DNA of 43,209 nucleotides from NCBI GenBank assembly GCA_002387735.1, contig DGKJ01000051.1, positions 1 through 43,209 of the forward strand, written 5' to 3'. The position numbers and the translations under genes are program-made. Below, one piece after another: positions 33,231 to 41,243 of this stretch. The DNA comes from Bacteriovoracaceae bacterium UBA4573 (GTDB lineage: Bacteria > Bdellovibrionota > UBA1018 > UBA923). How positions within the stretch are numbered: the stretch's first letter is position 1; every line of letters begins with the position of its first letter. The notes below the pieces were generated by a model, which worked only from the letters and a program-made list of their open reading frames with translations, was not told where the DNA came from and searched no databases.

Positions 33231-34721
33231 ATGTCTCGTGGATACTTTACCCTCACTTCTCCGATTTTGGTTCTTTTCTTGTTCGGGTTAATTTTTATTT
33301 TTAGGGCTTTTTTCGCAAAAAACACCGGGTTTTGGTGCGATGAAGTTGGCTGGATCGGTTATTCGATCGGTACCTATGGCGATACTATTAAAAATGTAAT
33401 CAATGAACCGGGCCCCCTGGGTCCGCTTGATCTTTTATTGATCGCATTTTTTGGTAAAAACCTAATTTTTCTTGGCATCGACCCCCATGTCGCACTTCGA
33501 ATTTTTACTATCTTGCTGGCAACCGGTACGAGCCTGTTGGCATTTGGTTCAAAGTTTGTAACCAAGCCTGAACGTTGGTCTTGGTTGTTGTGGAGCGCTT
33601 CTAACTCCGCAATAAACGCAATGGCTACAAATATGCGTCCATATGCGGGTATGATATTTTTCTCTGCCTGTGCGCTTTTCGCCGGCGTTGAATTGATCCG
33701 TTCCAAATCGCAAGCACCCACAAAGTTCTTTTGGCTTTTAATGGCGCTGCTTTTTGTTAGCTCCCTTGCCCACCCCTACATATTAATGGCTATGGTTTTT
33801 ATTCTGCCCTTTATTTTTCTGAGTACATTTTCCAAACGACACAAGGCGCTGCTTAGTGGGCTTTTATTAATTGGAATCGCTGTAAAAGTTTATTGGTTTG
33901 CCTTTTTGCGGAGCTCCCCAGAACACACTCTAGCATTTCCACATTTTTTCCAGCAAGTTATGCGCTTCCACTGGCTCCATCAACTGAACGAAGGGCTACA
34001 TGCACTGGCTAGCCCCGGAACACCACTAAAAGTTGTTGGTCTCTTTTATTTGGGAGGGCTCTTTCTAGCTCTAAAAGAGAAGCTGATTTGGGGTATAGCG
34101 TTGGCTGCAATGCTTCTTGGCGGTCTGGTAATCCCGATTTTTTTGAATATTCGACATGAATATTTCTTTGCATCGAGGCAACTCTTGATTGCGCTTCCAT
34201 TTCTGGGTTGGCTTACTACCCTTTCCATTTCTTATTTTTTTTCAAAAAGGTGGAAGCTACGTTGGGTGATCGGCGCTGTGTTTTTGGTCGTCGGGATTAT
34301 TCTACCTTTGCGACATTGGGTTCTTAATGTTCCGCCATTTGTGGATATTCCGCGTTACAAAATGCATGAGACTTTTAATTTACCAGAATTTAGCGACGAC
34401 AAAACAATCATAGTTCTTTCGAGTTGCCATGTGGGAAGTGCGTATCTTTATTCTTCGAACGACGGCTTTAAAAATTACTTCGACCACTACGCGGCAAAAA
34501 ACAAAATGATGGTTCCAGTCAATAAACGCGTTTTACTCTGGTCTACGGCAGGAAACAGTTGCTCGGGAGAAATTGCTAAAGTTCCGAACGATCTTAACTT
34601 GCTTAAACTCACGAAAAATAACCCCTCACAGTTCGCAGTTCTTGCGCCGTTCAATGTGGCGGTGCCTGAAGCCATTCGGCATTTACCCTGTCGCACTGAA
34701 ATCAACTCTCAATGCAACTAA
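33231..34721 (+). CDS. Polytopic membrane protein, GT39/GT-C glycosyltransferase-like
   Basis: 496 aa with about 9-10 membrane helices. The first outer loop has FWCDEVGWIGYSIG, an Asp-Glu pair typical of GT-C enzymes, followed by NEPGPLGPLDLLL; later come NMRPYAGMIFFSAC and FFASRQLLIALPFLGW. The C-terminal 120 residues are a soluble outer domain with several cysteines (SSCHVGSAY, NSCSGE, LPCRTE, SQCN) that could form disulfides. Likely transfers a sugar to a lipid or protein at the periplasmic face. A TTGATT-17-TACGTT promoter would give a very short leader. Ends overlapping fliW by 4 bases. Confidence 0.7.
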   Translation: MSRGYFTLTSPILVLFLFGLIFIFRAFFAKNTGFWCDEVGWIGYSIGTYGDTIKNVINEPGPLGPLDLLLIAFFGKNLIFLGIDPHVALRIFTILLATGTSLLAFGSKFVTKPERWSWLLWSASNSAINAMATNMRPYAGMIFFSACALFAGVELIRSKSQAPTKFFWLLMALLFVSSLAHPYILMAMVFILPFIFLSTFSKRHKALLSGLLLIGIAVKVYWFAFLRSSPEHTLAFPHFFQQVMRFHWLHQLNEGLHALASPGTPLKVVGLFYLGGLFLALKEKLIWGIALAAMLLGGLVIPIFLNIRHEYFFASRQLLIALPFLGWLTTLSISYFFSKRWKLRWVIGAVFLVVGIILPLRHWVLNVPPFVDIPRYKMHETFNLPEFSDDKTIIVLSSCHVGSAYLYSSNDGFKNYFDHYAAKNKMMVPVNKRVLLWSTAGNSCSGEIAKVPNDLNLLKLTKNNPSQFAVLAPFNVAVPEAIRHLPCRTEINSQCN

Positions 34722-35266
34722 AGCGTTTTAACTTGGGAACTTGGAACCATCGATCGGAGATTGATCGGTAGGCTTGTAGCTTTCCGCTCTGTTTCCGAGC
34801 GGGTTTTAGCGGTGGCAGCGATCGTAGTTAAGTGGGTCTTGAGTTCCTTGAACATTAAATGTTTCAAGGTAAATTCATTTTCCTGCAATACCACCTGACG
34901 ACCAACTTGATCTCTCAAATTGATTACGATTGGAGCCTTTAAATTTGCAGTCATTTGCGTGACGTCACGAGGAATCGTTAGAATTGTAAAAACGATACTT
35001 TGATTGATATTTTCTAAGCAAAGCAGCTTTAATTCCTGAGCGGAAAGCTTTACTATATAATCTGATTTAAAGATTCGGGGTTCAAGCACTGGAAAAGCCA
35101 CACCCGGTTCGTCCAGTGACTGCATCCACAGAATGAGAGTTTCATCCGCCGGGTCTACCAAGCAGTATCGCTTGAGATCCGTAAAACCCAAAATTCCATC
35201 GGGAAACGCGATAATTTCTTCGGGACTAACTTCCAATTCCTCAAAACGCGTCGTTTTTATTTTCAT
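34718..35266 (-). CDS. fliW: Flagellar assembly factor FliW
   Basis: 182 aa. Typical FliW: an EEIIAFPDGILGFTDLKRYCLVD start, ILWMQSLDEPGVAFPVLEP, and a C-terminal KAPIVINLRDQVGRQVVL segment. FliW binds CsrA and releases it when flagellin is bound, so flagellin translation follows export. Its CsrA partner is the next gene upstream, only 48 bases away. GGAGG before the ATG. The last about 30 residues are a polar tail. Confidence 0.95.
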   Translation of the reverse strand: MKIKTTRFEELEVSPEEIIAFPDGILGFTDLKRYCLVDPADETLILWMQSLDEPGVAFPVLEPRIFKSDYIVKLSAQELKLLCLENINQSIVFTILTIPRDVTQMTANLKAPIVINLRDQVGRQVVLQENEFTLKHLMFKELKTHLTTIAATAKTRSETERKATSLPINLRSMVPSSQVKTL

Positions 35267-35314
35267 GCTCGACCTCCTGTCTCGCTAAAGCCTGGGCGCA
35301 CCATCTTTTTGGTT

Positions 35315-35542
35315 TTATCCTTTGATTGCTTTGGACATGTCCTTCATCGTGTCCGGAGTCGCACTTACAGCTTCCTTGTTTTGTTCCTGAATAGCAAGGT
35401 ACACCTCTTCACGATGAATCTTGGTTTCCTTAGGGGCTTTGATCCCTAAACGAACTTGTTTGCCTTTGATCTGCACAACCACAATCTTAATATGGTCGTC
35501 GATCGCAATACTTTCTCCGAGCTTCCTTGTTAGAACCAACAT
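35315..35542 (-). CDS. csrA: RNA-binding carbon storage regulator
   Basis: 75 aa from the ATG at 35542 (MLVLTRKLGESIAI); a GTG three codons earlier is less likely. It has the core strands, VRLGIKAPKETKIHREEVYLAIQ and a longer C-terminal tail than E. coli CsrA, as is common with FliW-paired CsrA. Binds GGA motifs in leaders of flagellin and other mRNAs. Operon partner of fliW downstream and flgL upstream. Confidence 0.95.
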   Translation of the reverse strand: MLVLTRKLGESIAIDDHIKIVVVQIKGKQVRLGIKAPKETKIHREEVYLAIQEQNKEAVSATPDTMKDMSKAIKG

Positions 35543-35610
35543 AACTTCCACTCCCTAATGCTTTGCAATAGTAGTCCTTTACAGGGTTTCCGTATTATCG
35601 ATAGATGGGG
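35543..35610 (-). promoter_or_regulatory. csrA leader with several GGA motifs
   Basis: The about 65 bases before the csrA ATG contain ACGGAAA, AAGGACT, GGGAG and TGGAAG, and the last two overlap the ribosome site. CsrA prefers A(N)GGA, so autoregulation is plausible. A CGATAA near the upstream side resembles half of a flagellar sigma-28 -10 element, but no matching -35 is seen. Confidence 0.3.
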
Positions 35611-35635
35611 GGTTACGCAACACATTAATAAAATC

Positions 35636-36634
35636 CTACTTCAAAAAATCCAGCAAAGTCGGTTGGATAAGCTTTTGTGCAGCGCTCAAAGACGATCTTA
35701 AAATGGTTTCCTCTTTGGCTAGGTTGGACCAAAGCTCCGTATAATCGGCATCTTCTATTTGAGTGGCCAACTCAGCGTTAGAAAGATCAGCCTTTTCCGA
35801 AGCCCCAATTGCCTGATCAATTGAGTTGGAACGCGCGCTTACCTTTGCACGTACCGTAATTGTATTTTTAATAAGTTCGTCGAGGCGCTCCATCGTATCG
35901 CGTATAGTGATTGTATCGTTGGTCAATAACCCTACGCGCAGCGCGTCGATCTCTTTAAAAGCGTCAATGGTCTCAATGCTGGGAACACCCTGTTGTTCAC
36001 TAGGCGGGGGCTCTCCCGGAGCTGCGGCCGAATTCTGAGTTTTATCTACTGCCGCAGGCGATCGGGCTTGGTCCTCGGATTTATATCTTTGGATTTGAAA
36101 CGCTACCGGTCCTGGTACATTTATCGGAACATAAACGCCCTTTTGAATTTCTATCGGCATTTCGCCATTGTCACCACGGTATTCACCTGTCGGTGTGTAG
36201 GGGGCGGAAAGGGTTTTGAATCCACCGAACAAATATTGTTCACCTACCCGGCGATTAGCGATTGAAAGTAGCTGCTGATAAAGAGCGGTCACCTCTTGCG
36301 CAACACCCAAGCGCGAGTCAACCGAAGCGCTGGCGCCGCTCGATTGATTAATGGCTATCTCTTTGGCTCTCACAAAAATATCGTAAAGTTCGTTTAGGGC
36401 AGTGTCCGCAAACTGAAGTCGATTTTTGGCCATCGCGCCATTATTTGCAAACTGCGAATTCACGGTAGCCTGGGTGCGAATATCCAGTATTTTACTGTTA
36501 CCCGCCGGATCGTCACTTGGCGTTACTAATTTTTTTTGAGTCGCATTCTGAATTTGCAAACGCTCTAAACGACCGCGCGTTCGGCGCAACGCATCTTTAA
36601 CGCTACCTGCTGATGTGTTGTCACTTACCCGCAT
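35636..36634 (-). CDS. flgL: Flagellar hook-filament junction protein FlgL (HAP3)
   Basis: 332 aa. Flagellin-like N-terminus (MRVSDNTSAGSVKDALRRTRGRL is not quoted beyond its start) and C-terminal helix with LATQIEDADYTELWSNLAKEE and SLSAAQKLIQPTLLDFL. The middle (about 150-235) is a variable domain with a Pro/Gln-rich patch. Needs the FlgN chaperone for export. Follows flgK after 6 bases. Confidence 0.93.
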   Translation of the reverse strand: MRVSDNTSAGSVKDALRRTRGRLERLQIQNATQKKLVTPSDDPAGNSKILDIRTQATVNSQFANNGAMAKNRLQFADTALNELYDIFVRAKEIAINQSSGASASVDSRLGVAQEVTALYQQLLSIANRRVGEQYLFGGFKTLSAPYTPTGEYRGDNGEMPIEIQKGVYVPINVPGPVAFQIQRYKSEDQARSPAAVDKTQNSAAAPGEPPPSEQQGVPSIETIDAFKEIDALRVGLLTNDTITIRDTMERLDELIKNTITVRAKVSARSNSIDQAIGASEKADLSNAELATQIEDADYTELWSNLAKEETILRSSLSAAQKLIQPTLLDFLK

Positions 36635-36640
36635 AAATTA

Positions 36641-38062
36641 CTACGCCCTCATGTTCAGAACGGTTTCGAGAATCTCGTCTGCCACTTTAATTACTTTCGC
36701 CGCCGCATCGAATGCGTGCTGATACTGCACAAGATTTGTAGTTTCCTCATCGAGGCTTACGCCCGAAATGCTTTCCCGCACTTTTTCCAATTGAGTAACT
36801 ATGTTGGTTTGATGTTCTAAAACATGCTTATTGCGATGGCTCGCTGTCGCAAGCTCAGTAACTGTGGCATTATAAAAATCGTCGAAAGTAGCTACCCCGC
36901 CCCCCATGGTTTTTGCGTGTTGTAGGTTCGAGATTTGTTGAATCAAGCGATTGTCACCTGGAGAATCCGGTAACAGGCCAGTAGCTATTACATTAGCATC
37001 CGCCGCGACAGCATCGCTAATTCTCAGAAATTCAGCAGCGCCTCTTTTTGTTGTGAGCGGTGCAAAAAAATCAATCCCTGTCGTTCCTCGGGCAGAGTAA
37101 CCCGCGCGATGGACTTCGTTGAGCTTGGACCCAAATGAAAACGCTAACTCATCAAGTCTTTCGTGTGCTCGTCCGATTAGTTTGTCTCGAGACTCAAGAA
37201 GTCCACCAAGTTTACCGCCTGAGATTCGTTCCGTAACATTGGGTGGCGCTAAATTTTCCAATAAGATCTTTAATCCACCTTCCGGGCGGCCCGTCTCAGG
37301 GTCACCCTTGGCCGACTCAACATAAAGCTTATTGAATTGCGTGCCAACTACAAGCGGTCCTACGCCTGCCAACGAAACCGTGAAATCTCCTTTTTCATTG
37401 GTGGCAAGTGATACGTTAGCGGTAGTTCCCAGTTTTTTTACTGCAAGATCTCGTTGGTCTCGCAGGTCTGGCGCTTCGCCCCCTTTGAGCTCCATGGTCT
37501 TAATTTCCTGATTAAGATGAGCGATTCGCTGAATTAAATCGTTAGCTTCCCCAACCGACGCACTGATTCGTCTATCAATGTTGCGCTGCACGTCTGTTAG
37601 ACTTCGATTAATGCGATGAAAGTCAGAGGTTAACTGAATGGCCGACTCGCGCAATGTAGCACGAAGAGACTCGCTTTCTGGTTCGTTTGCAAGCTTTCGG
37701 TATTCGTTGAAAAATTTACTGATTAATCGGTTCATTCCGTCATTATCGATCTCGTTGAAAATGTTTTCTGTCTGAGATAGCGCGACATCTTTTTCTTGAT
37801 ACTCGCCAAAGTGTTTCATCTCATTCGTGATTTGGCGGTTTAAAAAATCGTCGTTTATTCGACGCACGTTTGCTACTCGGGTGCCCGTACCCAAAACAAC
37901 ATTACCTAATCCAATCGGTGTGCTTGTTGTTTGATCGACTCTTTGGCGAGAGTATCCCTCAGTATTGGCGTTGGCGATATTATGACCGGTAGTAGACAGT
38001 GCAGTACGGCTGGCAAAAAGTCCGGACTTTCCGGTATTAAAAAGATTAACGGAACTTGCCAT
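36641..38062 (-). CDS. flgK: Flagellar hook-associated protein FlgK (HAP1)
   Basis: 473 aa. N-terminal NTGKSGLFASRTALSTTGHN and IANANTEGYSRQRVDQ, and the C-terminal GVSLDEETTNLVQYQHAFDA, the paired coiled-coil ends of axial proteins. The middle holds the exposed domain. Length is in the normal range. Together with FlgL it joins hook and filament. Overlaps nothing but is 6 bases from flgN and flgL. Confidence 0.95.
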   Translation of the reverse strand: MASSVNLFNTGKSGLFASRTALSTTGHNIANANTEGYSRQRVDQTTSTPIGLGNVVLGTGTRVANVRRINDDFLNRQITNEMKHFGEYQEKDVALSQTENIFNEIDNDGMNRLISKFFNEYRKLANEPESESLRATLRESAIQLTSDFHRINRSLTDVQRNIDRRISASVGEANDLIQRIAHLNQEIKTMELKGGEAPDLRDQRDLAVKKLGTTANVSLATNEKGDFTVSLAGVGPLVVGTQFNKLYVESAKGDPETGRPEGGLKILLENLAPPNVTERISGGKLGGLLESRDKLIGRAHERLDELAFSFGSKLNEVHRAGYSARGTTGIDFFAPLTTKRGAAEFLRISDAVAADANVIATGLLPDSPGDNRLIQQISNLQHAKTMGGGVATFDDFYNATVTELATASHRNKHVLEHQTNIVTQLEKVRESISGVSLDEETTNLVQYQHAFDAAAKVIKVADEILETVLNMRA

Positions 38063-38068
38063 TTTTGT

Positions 38069-38590
38069 TTAAGCTTCCGTTGAAAGAAGCCTACCCCCCT
38101 GCTCCGCAATTGGTTGCCGGGTACCCTGACTCGAATAGTTTTCTGGACTACTCGAACTGGCTACGCCCAACACATTGCGCTTTAATTCTTCAATTCTAGC
38201 GAGAGATTCTTCGGCAAATGTCATATTACGTTTATTGCGGTCTCGGGCTTGTTCAATGAGCATGTTTAAGGCTTCGCGGGTTTTTACCAACACCGTGATC
38301 CCTGGGCCTTCAATGCGTTGTCCTAGAGCCAACGATAGCTCTTTGAGAGTAACGGTGGCTGGGTTCAGCTTGCACTCAATCGAAATTTCATCGACTATTT
38401 TTTTTCTAAGTTGTTCGAGGTTCCATATTTCAGCAAGCAGCACTTCTTTAGTTTTAGAGGCCTCGCCCAAGGCTTCGATCTCGAGCGACACCATGTGCGC
38501 GTGCTCTTCATCTAAAACGTCTAGCAACGTTCGATGAACGCTAAGTAGTTTTTCTAGAATATACTGTAATTCGTTTAGCCTAGATTCCAT
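38069..38590 (-). CDS. flgN: Flagellar export chaperone FlgN-type
   Basis: 173 aa, nearly all helix and coiled coil (LNELQYILEKLLSVHRTLL, HAHMVSLEIEALGEASKTKE), with a disordered C-terminal tail. FlgN keeps FlgK and FlgL unfolded for export. The call rests on size, helical pattern and the position between flgM and flgK, because sequence conservation in this family is low. Confidence 0.8.
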   Translation of the reverse strand: MESRLNELQYILEKLLSVHRTLLDVLDEEHAHMVSLEIEALGEASKTKEVLLAEIWNLEQLRKKIVDEISIECKLNPATVTLKELSLALGQRIEGPGITVLVKTREALNMLIEQARDRNKRNMTFAEESLARIEELKRNVLGVASSSSPENYSSQGTRQPIAEQGGRLLSTEA

Positions 38591-38636
38591 GGCGTTACGT
38601 CCGGCCCTCCTAGCCGGGCAAACTTAGGGTGCGAAC

Positions 38637-38948
38637 TTATCTCATATGTTCAGCGAGCATTTTCTCCGCGACTGCATCGGTATCAACTTTGTAGGTGCCT
38701 TTTTGAATTGCTTCGCGCAATTGCGCTACTCGCTCTTCTCGAACATCTGGGGCATTGGATGCGATTTCTTTCGCCTTGGCTGCCTGTTTAGCACCCGAAG
38801 AAATATCTACTTTTTCGTAATTAGCTCCACCGCCAAATAAACTTTGTTTTCTTTTATTTTTCGATGTTTGTGCTTCACCTGCGCGATTGGTAGCAGTGGA
38901 ATCTTTGGTTTTTTCTATCGCGTTGGAAGCTGCCGGATTTACCTTCAT
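38637..38948 (-). CDS. flgM: Anti-sigma-28 factor FlgM
   Basis: 103 aa, polar N-terminus and helical C-terminal half with YEKVDISSGAKQAAKAKEIA, REERVAQLREAIQKGTYKVD and TDAVAEKMLAEHM, the FliA-binding signature. FlgM is exported once hooks are complete, freeing sigma-28. GGAGG before the ATG. The gene sits between the rod factor and flgN. Confidence 0.92.
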   Translation of the reverse strand: MKVNPAASNAIEKTKDSTATNRAGEAQTSKNKRKQSLFGGGANYEKVDISSGAKQAAKAKEIASNAPDVREERVAQLREAIQKGTYKVDTDAVAEKMLAEHMR

Positions 38949-38975
38949 AAGACCTCCGTGTCTCTATACATAAAG

Positions 38976-39248
38976 TTATCTTTTACGTCGAATCTGCGCA
39001 AGGACCAGGTCCTTTATGCCTAACATGCCCTGGGAGCTCATTGTGCGGGAATATTCATTGTCGAGCATCTGCCGAAAAATACGCTCGCCTTGGCTTGTGG
39101 GAACAAGCTGTGATTCTTGGACGGACTTTCTCATTTCTTGAAGCAAGAGATCCGTCATTATCGCCTCCATTCCTTCTGCGGCGGCAATTTCATCGGGGGT
39201 GGCGTCTCTCAGATTATGCAGGGGAATACTTTTACTCGCGGCCGGCAT
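38976..39248 (-). CDS. Rod-binding protein (FlgJ N-terminal domain only)
   Basis: 90 aa from the ATG at 39248. Contains the rod-binding domain of FlgJ: EAIMTDLLLQEMRKSVQES, IFRQMLDNEYSRTMSSQGML and IKDLVLAQI. No muramidase domain, as in many non-enteric bacteria. The frame is open 92 codons further upstream to 39524, but that stretch is mostly arginine-rich and contains a strong terminator (39298-39333), so the shorter start is preferred. An alternative is a longer protein with a hydrophobic segment (WPLLFLLVLAGVV) that would look like a Sec signal. Confidence 0.8.
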   Translation of the reverse strand: MPAASKSIPLHNLRDATPDEIAAAEGMEAIMTDLLLQEMRKSVQESQLVPTSQGERIFRQMLDNEYSRTMSSQGMLGIKDLVLAQIRRKR

Positions 39249-39297
39249 AAATTGCCCGCCTCTCGCGGAACTTCCTCCGACTACTCCTGCTAGAACT

Positions 39298-39333
39298 AAA
39301 AGAAAGAGCAGGGGCCAACCGTGGCCCCTGCTC
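39298..39333 (-). terminator. Strong intrinsic terminator between flgI and the rod-factor gene
   Basis: On the minus strand GAGCAGGGGCCA-CGGT-TGGCCCCTGCTC, a perfect 12-bp GC-rich stem with 4-base loop, followed by TTTCTTTT. It would end flgI transcription before the flgM-flgN-flgK-flgL-csrA-fliW part, or act as an attenuator. Confidence 0.75.
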
Positions 39334-39460
39334 CTGGTCACAACGATGCTCTCACGAGCGTCCGTGCTCTTCACGCGCCGCTTTCCAGAACAAAGGTTTC
39401 CACCCGCCATCCTAGCAGGCAATTCGATTCCTCGTCTGTTTCCTGTGGGCGCACTCGTCT
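39334..39460 (-). ncRNA. Candidate structured RNA leader or small RNA upstream of the terminator
   Basis: Minus-strand stretch between the flgI stop and the terminator, with three GNRA-loop hairpins: CGA-GGAA-UCG (39425-39434), GGU-GGAA-ACC (39395-39404) and GCUC-GUGA-GAGC (39348-39359). A 7-bp stem, with two G.U pairs, could close two of them: GUGCGCC (39448-39454) with GGCGCGU (39373-39379). I could not match it to a known RNA family; the conserved blocks of c-di-GMP riboswitches are not visible. It may be a terminator-controlled riboswitch or a small RNA. Confidence 0.35.
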
Positions 39461-39492
39461 TCCTATGACTTTGAGCCATCGTTGTTTCCAAA

Positions 39493-40497
39493 CTACAAGA
39501 CCTCCAAATCCGCTTGTAATGCACCAGACGCTCTTAACGCCTGAAAAATTGCTGTTAGGTCGCGTGGCGTAACCCCAAGGGTATTCAACGCTTTCACGAC
39601 GTCTTTGATCGTAGCACCACCTACGACCCCTACTTTTTCTTTTGGACCTTTCGGACCGGCTACTTCGATTGCAAGTTCACCATGAGAAATTGCGACGTTT
39701 TTAATCTGAACATTTTCACCGATTACAACAGTTCCTGTGCGTTCATTTAGAACGACTCGAGCTTTCGAATCTGCATCGACGTCGAGATTTTCTATTGTAG
39801 CCATCAACTCCACGCCACTTCCTTCAAAGTTAAAGGGTGCGATAACATCTACTGTTCCGGAATCTCGTGCCACTGCATATTTGCCGCCAAGCTCAGTGTT
39901 GATTACCTTGGTGAGCCTGGCTGCTGTCGTAAAATCTGGATTGTTAATTGAAAGTACAAAAGTCTTTTTGTTCGTAAAACTTCCATCGATTTCCTTTTCC
40001 ACCAACGCACCATTTGGGACTCTTGCCGTGGTAGGAAATGATACTTTGCCTCCGCCGTCAGTTAATCCACCAAGAGATACTGGCCCCTGCGATACCGCGT
40101 AGACTGTCTGATCGCCTGCTCGCAAAGGAGTAACCAGCAAGGTCCCTCCCTCGAGGCTGGCAGCATCACCAATACTTGAAACGGTAACATCGATTCGAGT
40201 GCCGGCACGGGCAAACGGCGGAAGCTTCGCGGTGGCAATTACTGCCGCAACGTTTTTTGACTTAAAATCGGTCGCACCGGTTTGTATGCCCATTTTTTCG
40301 AATAATCGAATCATGGATTTAGAGGTTATATCGGTGCCCGAGTCACCCGTTCCTTTGAGACCAATTACGAGGCCATATCCAATTAGCAAGTTGTCACGCA
40401 CGCCCTTTACTGAAGCGATGTCCTTAATCCGGGAACCATGCACGAACGGCGTTGCCAAAAAGACGATCACTATAACTATGACGTTAAGCTTTTTCAT
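39493..40497 (-). CDS. flgI: Flagellar P-ring protein FlgI
   Basis: 334 aa, slightly shorter than E. coli FlgI. Signal peptide (hydrophobic IVIVIVFLATPFVHG), then the family start SRIKDIASVKGVRDNLLIGYG, LVIGLKGTGDSG, VAAVIATAKLPPFARAGTRI, and end TPRDLTAIFQALRASGALQADL. Forms the periplasmic peptidoglycan ring. ATG overlaps the flgH stop. Confidence 0.97.
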   Translation of the reverse strand: MKKLNVIVIVIVFLATPFVHGSRIKDIASVKGVRDNLLIGYGLVIGLKGTGDSGTDITSKSMIRLFEKMGIQTGATDFKSKNVAAVIATAKLPPFARAGTRIDVTVSSIGDAASLEGGTLLVTPLRAGDQTVYAVSQGPVSLGGLTDGGGKVSFPTTARVPNGALVEKEIDGSFTNKKTFVLSINNPDFTTAARLTKVINTELGGKYAVARDSGTVDVIAPFNFEGSGVELMATIENLDVDADSKARVVLNERTGTVVIGENVQIKNVAISHGELAIEVAGPKGPKEKVGVVGGATIKDVVKALNTLGVTPRDLTAIFQALRASGALQADLEVL

Positions 40498-41243
40498 CGA
40501 TAGAGCTCCACTCGATGTTCAAAAAATCTCGATGACTTGATCTGGTCTACTTCACTAATTTCGTTGCCACGTACGATTGCTACGACTTCGATATTGCGCA
40601 CTGACCTTTTAAAGGGAATGCGCTTTACTCCACGTATACGTATGTTTCCGTTTTGATACCTTTCGAGAACTTCGGCAGTCATAAGATCCTCATGAGACAG
40701 TTCGCCACTGTTGGTTGCAGCCGGTGCTCTGGTAGCATCGTCGGGTGCGGCCGCTGCCACTTCTTTTGTTAGGCCGGGAACTCGAATCTCTTGGTCCCTA
40801 TATTCGGGCGGCAGTATTTTTTTTACTTCCCGTACCATGTCGCTTCTTAACTGATCTTCGATGACTATGGTGACAAGGTCGCCAGGGGCCTTAAGTTTGT
40901 TTCGCGCAAATAGATAATTACTTTGTCCGTCGTCGTTCCAGAGGCTGTTTTCATTTCTCATGGATTCATCGATAAAGTTCTGTTTGGTCACGCGGCCGGA
41001 TTTTGCTCTGATTCCTGCCAAGTCAACCGGGGTACCTGAGATTGGAGCCTCGCGAGAGTCGCGCGCATTTAATGGCGGTGGTGGTAACATTCGATTCGCG
41101 GGATCTCTATAGTCAAAATCACTTGCCGGTGCTCGACTCGTGTCCGCCTCGTCCTCCACTTCAGAACGCAAGCTACGAACCCATCCACAACCAGACAGCG
41201 TGGCGATTAATAGAAGCAAGAGCGTGGTGCTCGCAGTATTCAC
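40494..41243 (-). CDS. flgH: Flagellar L-ring lipoprotein FlgH
   Basis: 249 aa from a GTG at 41243, chosen because it overlaps the flgA stop as GTGA and has GAGGTG before it (another GTG lies two codons upstream). Lipobox LSGC. The family part includes NSLWNDDGQSNYLFARNKLKAPGDLVTIVIED and the C-terminal NIRIRGVKRIPFKRSVRNIEVVAIVR shortened here to key residues. A long Pro/Ala-rich insert sits near the middle (about 160-185), where E. coli FlgH is shorter. Confidence 0.94.
   Translation of the reverse strand: MNTASTTLLLLLIATLSGCGWVRSLRSEVEDEADTSRAPASDFDYRDPANRMLPPPPLNARDSREAPISGTPVDLAGIRAKSGRVTKQNFIDESMRNENSLWNDDGQSNYLFARNKLKAPGDLVTIVIEDQLRSDMVREVKKILPPEYRDQEIRVPGLTKEVAAAAPDDATRAPAATNSGELSHEDLMTAEVLERYQNGNIRIRGVKRIPFKRSVRNIEVVAIVRGNEISEVDQIKSSRFFEHRVELYR

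Noticed and set aside
35543..35635. Sigma-28 promoter before csrA
   Set aside because: Only the CGATAA half matches; no TAAA at the right distance.
39334..39460. c-di-GMP (GEMM) riboswitch or merRNA-like RNA
   Set aside because: The conserved GEMM blocks are not present by eye. A covariance search would decide.
39249..39524. Long N-terminal extension of the rod-factor gene
   Set aside because: It is arginine-rich and unlike FlgJ, and it carries a strong terminator. The hydrophobic stretch could be a signal peptide, so this is disfavoured and not excluded.
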